Notes under the pieces: model-generated
Told to the model about the DNA's origin: nothing
Database searches by the model: none
What the model saw: the letters and a program-made list of their open reading frames with translations, nothing else
Position numbers and translations under genes: made by a program
Source of the DNA: 2-12-FULL-35-15 sp036386835
GTDB lineage: Bacteria; Bacteroidota; Bacteroidia; 2-12-FULL-35-15
Reading direction: 5' to 3'
NCBI GenBank assembly: GCA_036386835.1
Contig: DASVUX010000011.1
Coordinates: forward strand, 1 to 64,000
Length of the DNA stretch: 64,000 nt
Part shown: piece by piece, positions 54,537 to 63,139 of the stretch
Layout of the letters: every line of letters begins with the position of its first letter
Numbering within the stretch: the first letter of the stretch is position 1

Positions 54537-57500
54537 TCAAATCCTCAGGCCGATGACAAGCACATCATCTACCTGCTCCAATGCACCCTGCCATTCTTCA
54601 TTTGTTCTCTGTAATATTTCTTTTTGCTCAGCCATCGGCAAAGCATGTATGGAGAGGAGCAATTCCTGGAATGGTTTATATTTGAATTTCTTTCCTTTCG
54701 GACCACCAAACTGATCGGCAAACCCATCAGTGAAAATATATATGCAATCACCTTTCTGAATTTCCCACTCATGGTTGGTGAACTTCTGCAGCTCCTCCCC
54801 TACAAATGCCCCGATAGGAAACTTATCTCCGTTGATCTCGATCACCTGTCCGTTCCTTATCAGCCATACCGGGTTGTTTGCACCCGCAAATTCCATTGTG
54901 GATTTCTTATAATTGATAGCACACATTGCTATGTCCATACCATCGCGGACTGTGGCTTCTTCCGGGTTCTGGTTTAATTTCCGGGAAAGCTGGGTGTTTG
55001 TTTCATTCAGGATCAGTGCCGGCTTTGCCAGGCCGAGCACATTAACTGCCTGGGTCAATATGTTATGTGCAACTATACTCATAAATGCACCGGGAACGCC
55101 ATGACCTGTGCAATCGACTGCTGCAACAAGCGTTTGCGGGCCCCACTGCTCGAGCCAATAGAAATCCCCGCTGACAATATCCTTTGGTTTATAAAAAACA
55201 AAAGAATCAGGGAGAAGCTGCTTCACAATGCTGTCGGCAGGAAGAATGGCCTGCTGGATCCGTTTTGCGTAATGAATACTGTCGGTAATATCTTTATTTT
55301 TTTCATCGATCTCGGAGTAAGCGACCTGCAGCTTTTCTTTTTCTTCCAGCAACTCCCTGGTCCGAATCGCCACCTCTTCCTTTAAACGCTGCCTGCTTCT
55401 CTGTAAACTCCGCTCCCGCATTTTAATAAAGGCATATATCAGTGAAAATCCGATTGCAATGGCGATAATATAGAACCACGGTCTTTTCCAGAACGGGGGC
55501 ACTATCTCAAAACTATAGGCAACAGGTTCCGGGTTCCACACTCCATCATTATTGGAAGCTTTTAAGAGAAAAGTATATTGACCCGGCGGAAGGTTGGAGT
55601 AAGTAGTGCTTGTTTCTTTCCCTTCAGGCAGCCAGTCTTTATCAAAGTTCTGAAGCATGAACCGGTACCTGACCTTATCAGGAATAGTTTGTGATACGCC
55701 TACAAAGTCGAATGTAATGTGATTCTTATCATAGGGCAGTGAAAGATTGATCGGGAGGCCGTTATAGATGCTGTCGGAATACTGGCTTAAATCCACCGAC
55801 TCCAGGAATAAACGAAGATCCGTTATTTGAGTTTGAGGTGGGATCTTGTTTTTATATTCAAAATCCGGATTGTAAATGGTAACCCCATCAATTGTCCCTA
55901 TCCAGAGTTTTCCATCGACATCACGATAAAAAGCATTCTGGTTGCATTCCAACCCTATAAAACCTTCTTCCTTGCCATAATGCTTCAGCACTACTTCCTT
56001 CTGGTTAACGTAAGCCTTTATATCAAGCCTGTCGATCCCGTTGTTGGTCCCTATCCAGAGATAGCCATGATCATCAGCATTAACATAATAGACAGTATTG
56101 GAGCTTAAGCCGCTCAGCTCATTTATGGTATAGAAATTTTTACCGTTATACACAGCAACCCCGAGGTCGGTACTTATCCATATGTACCCAAGATGATCGC
56201 GAACGAGATTCCTGATCCTGGGGAAACCCTCCGGCCGGGTGATCGATGTGAATCCCTTCCCGTCATATTTTGTGATCTTATCAACAGACCCGAACCACAT
56301 ATCTCCAAAATTATCCTGGTAGATCGCATTCACTCCCTGGCTTGATAAACCTTCCTTTACCCCGAACAGTGTGAACGTTTTTCCATCGTACACATCCACC
56401 CCGTTCTCATGAGCGATCCATACATTCCCTTTCCTGTCTGTTATCATTGCAGGGATCCGTATCCCATGCAATCCTTCTTTCAGATAAACATTTTTGAAGT
56501 TCTTCCCATCAAAAACACTTATGCCGCTTGCGGATGTCCCGAACCAAATATTCCCTTTTTTATCTTCTGTGATGGACCAGACATTGTTGTAGATCAGGCC
56601 GTCCTTCTGACTGTAATTTTCAAAAACAGCCGAGTCCGTTTTTTTATTCCGGTTATAATCGAATTTTGAAACGCCACCACCCCAGGTGCCTATCCAGAAA
56701 TTATCACGGCTGTCCTTAAAGATTGACATTACCGTATTGTTCACCAATCCGTGCTTCTCATTGTAATTTATAAAAAGATCATTTTGATATTTGCTCACTC
56801 CACCTGCAAACGAGCCAAACCACATATTGCCTTCGCGGTCCTGGCTGATTGCATCCACCATATTCCCGCACAAGCCGTTGGCTTTTGTGATTGTCTGGAT
56901 CTTTCCGTAAGTGATCTTCATGACACCTTTAGCGGTTCCCGCCCACACATTCCCGAGTGAGTCCTTGAATAATTTATAAACGGTTTCGTAGAACTGGCTT
57001 TCATTAATTATTTTGAAAGACTGGGAGCCGGTGTATGCTTTTGAAGGATCGTATTCGTGAATACCGCGATAACTAGTAACCCAGACTTTCCCGTTATTGA
57101 TCAGGATATCGCGGTTCCGCAGATCGGTTAATCCGTCTTTCATGGTAAAGTGTTTCATCGACTTTCCATCATAACAGAAAACACCATTCATCATGGTAGC
57201 TATCCATGTATTGCCGAGCTTATCCTGTTTTATTGACCAGACCTGGAAGGAGCCGATGGAATCATTTCTTTGAAAAGGTTTGAATGTTTTCCCGTCATAA
57301 AGGTAGATCCCTGAACTGGTACCTATCCAGCAATTGCCATCGCTGTGCCTGTAGAAAGAATAGATGCTTTTTTCACTTATCTGCGGATCATGGAACTGGT
57401 AGACCTTGTTGTTATAGAACCTGCTTAAGCCTTTGGTAGTACCGATAAAAATATTTTCCTTATCATACTGGAAGATGGAAAAAACGCGGTTATTGCTTAG

Positions 57501-57728
57501 TCCGTCACGCGTACTGAAATTTGTAAAACGAAGGCCGTCAAAACAACTAACTCCACCGCCATTGGTAGCAAACCACATTCTTCCGCTGTTATCCTGGATG
57601 AGGTCAATGATCTGCGACTGGGGGAGTCCATCCTCGATCGAATAATTCTTAAAATTCAGCAGCTGGGCATTTGCACTGAAGCAGATGCAAAAAACCAAAA
57701 GAGATATGAGTGATCTTTTAATGGGCAC
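54537..57728 (-). CDS. Propeller-sensor (Reg_prop/Y_Y_Y) SpoIIE-type serine phosphatase
   Basis: The 1,063-residue protein starts at a GTG (57728), supported by the signal peptide (SLISLLVFCICFSANAQ). Residues about 22-640 are two-component-regulator propeller repeats, with units such as IQDNSGRMWFATNGGGVSCF, SITEDKKGNIWFGTSASGIS and YVNADDHGYLWIGTNNGIDR. A Y_Y_Y domain follows at about 690-755 (YRFMLQNFDKDWLPEGKETS, YTFLLKASNNDGVW). A membrane helix (FYIIAIAIGFSLIYAFIKM) and coiled coil lead to the SpoIIE domain (AAVDCTGHGVPGAFMSIV, RDGMDIAMCAI, FTDGFADQFGGPKGKKFKY, DDVLVIGLRI). In hybrid two-component proteins this sensor module normally precedes a histidine kinase; here a phosphatase replaces it. 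It is first in the three-phosphatase operon. Confidence 0.92.
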   Translation of the reverse strand: MPIKRSLISLLVFCICFSANAQLLNFKNYSIEDGLPQSQIIDLIQDNSGRMWFATNGGGVSCFDGLRFTNFSTRDGLSNNRVFSIFQYDKENIFIGTTKGLSRFYNNKVYQFHDPQISEKSIYSFYRHSDGNCWIGTSSGIYLYDGKTFKPFQRNDSIGSFQVWSIKQDKLGNTWIATMMNGVFCYDGKSMKHFTMKDGLTDLRNRDILINNGKVWVTSYRGIHEYDPSKAYTGSQSFKIINESQFYETVYKLFKDSLGNVWAGTAKGVMKITYGKIQTITKANGLCGNMVDAISQDREGNMWFGSFAGGVSKYQNDLFINYNEKHGLVNNTVMSIFKDSRDNFWIGTWGGGVSKFDYNRNKKTDSAVFENYSQKDGLIYNNVWSITEDKKGNIWFGTSASGISVFDGKNFKNVYLKEGLHGIRIPAMITDRKGNVWIAHENGVDVYDGKTFTLFGVKEGLSSQGVNAIYQDNFGDMWFGSVDKITKYDGKGFTSITRPEGFPRIRNLVRDHLGYIWISTDLGVAVYNGKNFYTINELSGLSSNTVYYVNADDHGYLWIGTNNGIDRLDIKAYVNQKEVVLKHYGKEEGFIGLECNQNAFYRDVDGKLWIGTIDGVTIYNPDFEYKNKIPPQTQITDLRLFLESVDLSQYSDSIYNGLPINLSLPYDKNHITFDFVGVSQTIPDKVRYRFMLQNFDKDWLPEGKETSTTYSNLPPGQYTFLLKASNNDGVWNPEPVAYSFEIVPPFWKRPWFYIIAIAIGFSLIYAFIKMRERSLQRSRQRLKEEVAIRTRELLEEKEKLQVAYSEIDEKNKDITDSIHYAKRIQQAILPADSIVKQLLPDSFVFYKPKDIVSGDFYWLEQWGPQTLVAAVDCTGHGVPGAFMSIVAHNILTQAVNVLGLAKPALILNETNTQLSRKLNQNPEEATVRDGMDIAMCAINYKKSTMEFAGANNPVWLIRNGQVIEINGDKFPIGAFVGEELQKFTNHEWEIQKGDCIYIFTDGFADQFGGPKGKKFKYKPFQELLLSIHALPMAEQKEILQRTNEEWQGALEQVDDVLVIGLRI

Positions 57729-57819
57729 AAATTGTCATTGTGTGTAAAACATCCCTAAAATAAAGGAAAAATCCTATATAATACAAACTAATTTATATAA
57801 AAAATTGCTCAAAAAACAC

Positions 57820-57827
57820 TACTTTTG
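57820..57827 (+). promoter_or_regulatory. Candidate -7 element of the ABC-F gene
   Basis: TACTTTTG matches TAnnTTTG and lies 23 bases before the chosen ATG at 57850. No clear TTTG is at the -33 position. Confidence 0.4.
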
Positions 57828-57849
57828 CAGCCTTAAATTTTCAATAAAA

Positions 57850-59484
57850 ATGATCTCAACATCCAATCTTTCCTTACGGTACGGCAAACGTGTATTGTTC
57901 GATGAAGTAAGTATAAAATTTACACCCGGAAACTGTTATGGCGTTATTGGCGCCAATGGCGCGGGCAAATCCACTTTTCTTAAAATTCTTTCCGGAGAAA
58001 TTGAGCCTACAACAGGGCAGGTTTCCATTACACCGGGAGAGAGGATGAGCGTCCTGAAACAGAATCACTTTGAGTTTGATGAATTCCATGTATTGCAGAC
58101 CGTGATGATGGGCAATAAAAAGCTCTGGAATGTGATCAAGGAAAAAGATGCTTTGTATGCAAAGCCTGATTTCAGTGATGCAGATGGAATCAAAGCCGCA
58201 GAGCTGGAGACCTATTTTGCGGAAATGGAAGGCTGGAACGCTGAAAGCGATGCTGCGAACCTCTTAAGCGATCTTGGAGTAAAAGAACAGTACCATAATA
58301 CATTGATGAGTGATCTGAGCGGAAAGGAAAAAGTGCGTGTGCTCCTTGCCCAGGCGCTTTTCGGGAACCCTGACATTCTTCTGCTTGATGAGCCTACCAA
58401 TGACCTTGATGTTGATACAATCGCATGGCTTGAGAACTTCCTTGCGGATTTTCAGAATACCGTGATCGTTGTTTCCCATGACCGTCACTTCCTGGATTCG
58501 GTTTGTACACATATTGCGGATATCGACTTTAACAAGATCCAGCTTTTCACCGGGAATTATACTTTCTGGTATGAGTCAAGCCAGCTGGCACTGCGCCAGC
58601 GCTCCGACCAGAATAAAAAAATGGAGGACAAACGCAAAGAGCTCCAGGATTTCGTGGAGCGTTTCAGCGCGAATGCCTCCAAATCAAAACAGGCAACAAG
58701 CAGGAAAAAATTGCTTGAGAAGCTTGTTATTGAAGATATTAAACCCAGTACAAGAAAATATCCCGGAATCATCTTTAAAGCGGAACGGGATTGCGGTGAC
58801 CAGATCCTAAACGTGGAGAACCTCAGTAAAAAAGGGCCGGACGGCACCACTTACTTTAAGGATATTACTTTCACGATCAACAAAGGCGACAAGATCGCAT
58901 TCCTTTCAAAAGAGCATATTGCCATAAGCTCATTCTTTGATATTATAAACGAAGAAGCCGCAGCTGACAGTGGTTCATTCATATGGGGAACTACTATCAC
59001 GAGATCTTATCTTCCAAATGAGAACGCAAAATATTTCACGGCTGATTACAATCTAATTGACTGGCTGCGGGAATATTCAAAAGACAAGGATGAAACATTT
59101 GTCCGCGGTTTTCTTGGCAGAATGCTTTTCACCGGTGAAGAAACATTTAAAAAATCGAATGTGCTTTCCGGGGGAGAAAAAGTCCGCTGCATGGTGTCCC
59201 GCATGATGCTCACAAATGCGAATTGCCTCATTCTTGATGAACCAACGAACCACCTGGACCTCGAGTCCATCACTGCCTTCAACAATGCCCTGAAAGACTG
59301 GAAACATGTTGCGCTGTTCACATCGCATGATCATGAATTTATGCAGACAGTTGCGAACAGGATCATTGAATTAACACCAAACGGGGTAATTGATAAACGG
59401 ATGACGTATGATGACTACATCAAGGATGAAGGTGTTAAAGCTTTAAGGGAAAAAATGTATCCGAAGATGGAAAAGGTTAAGTAA
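57850..59484 (+). CDS. ABC-F family ATPase (Uup/EttA-like)
   Basis: The frame is open from 57805, but the ATG at 57850 (MISTSNLSLRYGKRVLFDEV) matches the normal ABC-F start and follows a candidate promoter; 544 residues. There are two ABC cassettes without membrane helices. The first has Walker A GANGAGKS, a modified signature MSDLSGKEKVRVLLAQAL and Walker B DILLLDEPTNDLD. The second has signature VLSGGEKVRCMVSRMML and Walker B CLILDEPTNHLD, but its Walker A region (INKGDKIAFLSKEHIAISSF) lacks the GxxGxGKS pattern, so the second site may bind nucleotide poorly. ABC-F proteins act on ribosomes in translation or antibiotic resistance. The linker (residues 240-300) is Lys/Arg-rich as usual. The specific role is unknown. 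Confidence 0.9.
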   Translation: MISTSNLSLRYGKRVLFDEVSIKFTPGNCYGVIGANGAGKSTFLKILSGEIEPTTGQVSITPGERMSVLKQNHFEFDEFHVLQTVMMGNKKLWNVIKEKDALYAKPDFSDADGIKAAELETYFAEMEGWNAESDAANLLSDLGVKEQYHNTLMSDLSGKEKVRVLLAQALFGNPDILLLDEPTNDLDVDTIAWLENFLADFQNTVIVVSHDRHFLDSVCTHIADIDFNKIQLFTGNYTFWYESSQLALRQRSDQNKKMEDKRKELQDFVERFSANASKSKQATSRKKLLEKLVIEDIKPSTRKYPGIIFKAERDCGDQILNVENLSKKGPDGTTYFKDITFTINKGDKIAFLSKEHIAISSFFDIINEEAAADSGSFIWGTTITRSYLPNENAKYFTADYNLIDWLREYSKDKDETFVRGFLGRMLFTGEETFKKSNVLSGGEKVRCMVSRMMLTNANCLILDEPTNHLDLESITAFNNALKDWKHVALFTSHDHEFMQTVANRIIELTPNGVIDKRMTYDDYIKDEGVKALREKMYPKMEKVK

Positions 59485-59512
59485 TTATCAAACTCTGATG
59501 CAATCTGAACTC

Positions 59513-59977
59513 ATGAAATATATCTTCATTTTATTTACCTCAGTCTTTTTATCATGCTCTTCTGAGAAAAAAGAAGCTCCCCCTTCGCAGACATCGGCAA
59601 CAGGGGATTCCCTATCTGCGGATCAGATAGCTGAAATCAAAAGAATCCATTCCACCTTTAAGGAAGTTTACCCTGTAAGTATTAAGGAGTTGATTGAGAA
59701 TTTCAAACACGATCCTGATGTTAAAACTGAACTTGGTGTATGGGTGAATATGGCCAATGCGTATGAAAGTTATTTAAATACAAAACAACCTCAGCCTGAT
59801 CTTAACACAAGGAAAGAAATATTTTCGTTGATACTGAATCGTTCTATGATGCCGGCAGAAGAGGCATTAAAAGCAGCTCAGCCTAAACTACTGGACCAGG
59901 AAGAGGCCCAGCGTGTGATGAGTTTTTATAAGGCTGAACCGATCCCTATGGACCAGGATTCCATACACAGTCTTTAA
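59513..59977 (+). CDS. Small lipoprotein, function unknown
   Basis: The ATG at 59513 gives MKYIFILFTSVFLSC with the lipidated Cys near residue 15, 154 residues in all; an ATG five codons upstream is also possible. The mature part is mostly helical and charged (DQIAEIKRIHSTFKEVYPVS, VWVNMANAYESYLNT), with no recognised domain. It starts 28 bases after the ABC-F stop and is probably co-transcribed with it. A bidirectional terminator follows. The role is unknown; the only inference is membrane anchoring. Confidence 0.7.
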   Translation: MKYIFILFTSVFLSCSSEKKEAPPSQTSATGDSLSADQIAEIKRIHSTFKEVYPVSIKELIENFKHDPDVKTELGVWVNMANAYESYLNTKQPQPDLNTRKEIFSLILNRSMMPAEEALKAAQPKLLDQEEAQRVMSFYKAEPIPMDQDSIHSL

Positions 59978-59984
59978 TATAAAA

Positions 59985-60016
59985 AGAACGCCAGCAAATT
60001 GCTGGCGTTTTTTTAT
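59985..60016. terminator. Bidirectional intrinsic terminator
   Basis: AACGCCAGCA (59987-59996) pairs with TGCTGGCGTT (60000-60009) around a three-base loop. T-runs lie on both sides (TTTTTTT on plus; TTCTTTTTATATT on minus). It overlaps the stop codon of the convergent helicase gene at 60013. Confidence 0.85.
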
Positions 60017-61254
60017 TTAGATCTGCTGCCCTGCGGCTTTGGATTTCTTCTGAATGGCTTTTTCTTTCCGCCACCCGCAAATGGCCGTTTCAGTTTCACC
60101 TCCGGTGTATATGCTGGGCCTTGCCCAAGATGCTCCGGCAACGGAAGCTTCTTTACCTCTGCACCTATGAGTGTTTCAATCTGGAAGAACTTTTGCTGAT
60201 CGTATTCGTTGATAAACGTCAGGGCGATACCTGTGGATGAGGCCCTTGCGGTACGGCCGATACGGTGGATATAATCTTCCGCATCACCCGGCACATCGTA
60301 GTTGATGACCAGGTTTATGTCTTCAATATCAATGCCTCTTGCGAGGATGTCTGTTGCTACAAGAATCTGCGTCTGCTTGCTCCTGAAATTCCGCAGTACT
60401 TCTTCGCGTTCATTCTGTTCAAGGTCGGAATGGATAGCTTTCGCTTTCAATCCGGCCTTCCGCAGATCACGGTCAAGCTCCTTCACCTTTTGTTTTGTTG
60501 AGGAAAATATGATCACCGAGCTAAGCTCTTTTTCCTTATCCTTAAGAATCGACTCAATCAGCCTGTTCTTCTGGGCATCGTACGTAAGGTACGCTCCCTG
60601 CATAACTCCTGCAGCGGGCTTGGAAATCGCTATGCTGATCTGTTCCGGCTCATGTAAAAGCTTGGTGGCAAGTGTCCTGATTTTAGGCGGCATTGTTGCA
60701 GAGAACATCAGCGTTTGCCTTGTTTTAGGAAGATAAGTGGTAATCTTGAGGATGTCATCCACAAATCCCATGTCAAGCATACGGTCTGCTTCATCAAGGA
60801 TCAGGTGTTTTACGTCATCGAGTTTTACATAACCCATGTTAAGGTGTGCCATAAAACGGCCGGGAGTGGCGATGATCACGTTAGCCCCCTGGGTAAGCGC
60901 GCGCTTTTCGGTTTCAAAAACACTGCCATCACTTCCGCCATAGATGGCGATAGAGCTGACAGAAGTAAAATACGAGAAGCCCTGTATAGCCTGGTCGATC
61001 TGCAAAGCAAGTTCACGTGTAGGAACGATGATCAGCGTATTGGTTGTAGCAGTATCTTCTTTTGCAAGTTTGTTGAGAATAGGCAGCACGAATGCGGCTG
61101 TTTTCCCGGTGCCGGTCTGGGCAACTGCAATGAGATCCTTGTTTTTTAAAATGATAGGGATAGCTTGTTCCTGTATCGGGGTGGGGCTTTCAAAGCCCAT
61201 TGAATCGAGGCCTTCCTGCAGGCTCGGTTCGAAGTTAAATTCACTGAATTTCAA
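60013..61254 (-). CDS. DEAD-box RNA helicase (RhlE-like)
   Basis: The 413-residue protein starts at TTG (61254); no ATG or GTG precedes it before an in-frame stop, and the next Met (residue 19) would cut the Q motif. Motifs are in order: FNFEPSLQEGLDSMGF and SPTPIQEQAIP (Q), AQTGTGKTAAF (I), PTRELALQI (Ia), GGSDGSVF, TPGRF (Ib), DEADRMLDMGF (II), FSATMP (III), VIIFSSTKQKVKELDR (IV), VATDILARGIDIEDI (V) and HRIGRTARA (VI). The short basic tail (RPFAGGGKKKPFRRNPKPQG) is typical of RhlE-type proteins. It unwinds structured RNA in ribosome assembly or decay. It follows the peroxidase gene by 44 bases on the same strand. Confidence 0.94.
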   Translation of the reverse strand: MKFSEFNFEPSLQEGLDSMGFESPTPIQEQAIPIILKNKDLIAVAQTGTGKTAAFVLPILNKLAKEDTATTNTLIIVPTRELALQIDQAIQGFSYFTSVSSIAIYGGSDGSVFETEKRALTQGANVIIATPGRFMAHLNMGYVKLDDVKHLILDEADRMLDMGFVDDILKITTYLPKTRQTLMFSATMPPKIRTLATKLLHEPEQISIAISKPAAGVMQGAYLTYDAQKNRLIESILKDKEKELSSVIIFSSTKQKVKELDRDLRKAGLKAKAIHSDLEQNEREEVLRNFRSKQTQILVATDILARGIDIEDINLVINYDVPGDAEDYIHRIGRTARASSTGIALTFINEYDQQKFFQIETLIGAEVKKLPLPEHLGQGPAYTPEVKLKRPFAGGGKKKPFRRNPKPQGSRSK

Positions 61255-61298
61255 AATTGTTCTGATTATATTATTTACACGAAGATACGCCTAATTTT

Positions 61299-63125
61299 TC
61301 ACTTTCCCCCGCTATTCGGACTATCCTTTTCCACATCGGATAAGGACTTCAGAAATAATACAAGATCTTCTTTTTCCCTCGCATCAAGCAACAGCGAATC
61401 AAAAGGAAGCGTTTGATTGGGAACTTCAAACCCTAATCCTGCACCGCCCCCTTTGTGATAGAACTCAATCACCTCCTCGAGGGTGTTATAAACACCATTG
61501 TGCATATACGGAGCTGTATGCTCTGAATTTCTGACAGTCGGGGTCTTAAAGGAGTGCTGATGTTCGGGGAACCCGGTGACTTTCACTCTTCCCGGGTCAT
61601 TATCCAGGGTTTTATTTTCTGGTGTTCCAGGGACACCAAGCACTTCAAATTCGGAATCCATGTAAAAAGGCGGTACCGTGCCATTGAACAATGGAAAGAA
61701 ATGGCAGCTCCCGCATAATGCCTTGCCGGCAAAAATATTATACCCATTCTTTTCCCGTTCGTTAAGCGCTTGGTTGTTTCCCCTCAAATACCGGTCGAAC
61801 CGCGAGTCAAAGGATATCAGTGTTTTTTCGTATTCCGTAATTGCCTTCTGAACTGCATATCCGGTTATCCCTGAATCACGGGTGTTTTTAAAGGCTTCAG
61901 CAAAAAGAGAACGATATTTTTTATCATTTTTCAGGTTCATGATTATTGTGTCGAGGTTCCCATGCAGCTCTTTCTCATTAACGATAACATCAGAGATCTG
62001 CTGCTCGAGCTGATATGCCCTGCCATCATAAAAAAAAGCTTTTTGGAATGCAACATTATAAAGTGAGGGGGTGTTCCTTTTCAATGAAGATTTCCCGTCA
62101 AGGCTTGAATTAACTTTAAGGCCATCGATAAAGTAATTACCGGGAGCGTGGCAGCTCGCGCAGGAACGCTTATGGTCGCCTGAAAGCAAGGGGTCATTGA
62201 ACAATTGTTCACCCAGCTTTGCCTGCCTGGCAAGATTAAACGTATCATCATAATAGATGGAAAAGAACCTGAGATTGAAATTCTGCAGGCTGAAGAAAGC
62301 CGGGTTATTAATGATGATCGCCTGTTTGCTGTTTCGCCAGGGCAATTCACAGGCATTGTGGAACTTTACAAAAGCGGCATTTAAAGGATCCAGGTAATCA
62401 GTGATGATCTGGAGCCTGTTGCAGGAGTTAAAATCAGTATTTTTTGAGAGTGCATCCTTTGCAAGCCGTATCTTTTTATTCAGCTCATTATAAACGGGAT
62501 CTTTTTTATAACGGATGTAGGGCTTTATCGCTTGCTCGATACCTTCCAGGCAATATTCGCTCTCCCTGATTCCATGGCCGGAAATAGTTGCATCATAGCC
62601 ATTCAGGCTGAGGGAAGCGATTCGGTAGATCTCAAGCTGCATCATCTCCAGGAGCATCCCATCGTTGAACTCAGCCGTGGTGTAATATGAGTAAAGCTGT
62701 CCGAATTGCTCGTTTAAAAGTGTGTATTCCTTCTGAAGCTTCTCACTATTTATTTCTTCACCCCCGTAAAGGATCTCTTCAACTACCTGGAACCCCCGGG
62801 GACTCATCATTAAACCATTTTCTTCGTCATGCTTCGGCACGAGGGGCCCATTAATAAAAAGTTTTGCTTCTCTCGGGGAATAATACTCTATAAAAAATTC
62901 TATGTGCTTATAACTGCGCCTCTGTTCCAGGTAATCGCTTTTCAGTTCCGCAGCAGTCTTATTCTTTAAGCCTGCCGAAACTCCTGCCCGGAGTACATGC
63001 AATTCTTTCAGGATATATAACCTCACTTCCTCAGAAACCGGAACCTGCGGTTCCGGTTTCATGGAAGAAAGCTGCATAAGGCAAATGCCGGAAAATACTA
63101 AAATAAGGGCCAGGATCTTTTTCAT
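61299..63125 (-). CDS. Di-haem cytochrome c peroxidase (MauG/CcpA-like) with long N-terminal domain
   Basis: The 608-residue protein has a signal peptide (LALILVFSGICLMQLSS). Residues about 25-300 form a mainly helical region I do not recognise. From about residue 300 the di-haem peroxidase core is clear: GEQLFNDPLLSGDHKRSCAS, in part, with CASCH near residue 321, NTPSLYNVAFQKAFFYDGRA, CGSCH near residue 468, FKTPTVRNSEHTAPYMHNGV and YNTLEEVIEFYHKGGG. Bacterial CcpA proteins are about 320-350 residues, so the N-terminal part is additional. It probably reduces peroxide or carries out a MauG-like oxidation in the periplasm. It starts 14 bases after the T9SS cargo gene upstream, suggesting co-expression. 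Confidence 0.9.
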   Translation of the reverse strand: MKKILALILVFSGICLMQLSSMKPEPQVPVSEEVRLYILKELHVLRAGVSAGLKNKTAAELKSDYLEQRRSYKHIEFFIEYYSPREAKLFINGPLVPKHDEENGLMMSPRGFQVVEEILYGGEEINSEKLQKEYTLLNEQFGQLYSYYTTAEFNDGMLLEMMQLEIYRIASLSLNGYDATISGHGIRESEYCLEGIEQAIKPYIRYKKDPVYNELNKKIRLAKDALSKNTDFNSCNRLQIITDYLDPLNAAFVKFHNACELPWRNSKQAIIINNPAFFSLQNFNLRFFSIYYDDTFNLARQAKLGEQLFNDPLLSGDHKRSCASCHAPGNYFIDGLKVNSSLDGKSSLKRNTPSLYNVAFQKAFFYDGRAYQLEQQISDVIVNEKELHGNLDTIIMNLKNDKKYRSLFAEAFKNTRDSGITGYAVQKAITEYEKTLISFDSRFDRYLRGNNQALNEREKNGYNIFAGKALCGSCHFFPLFNGTVPPFYMDSEFEVLGVPGTPENKTLDNDPGRVKVTGFPEHQHSFKTPTVRNSEHTAPYMHNGVYNTLEEVIEFYHKGGGAGLGFEVPNQTLPFDSLLLDAREKEDLVLFLKSLSDVEKDSPNSGGK

Positions 63126-63139
63126 CCTTTAAATATAGT

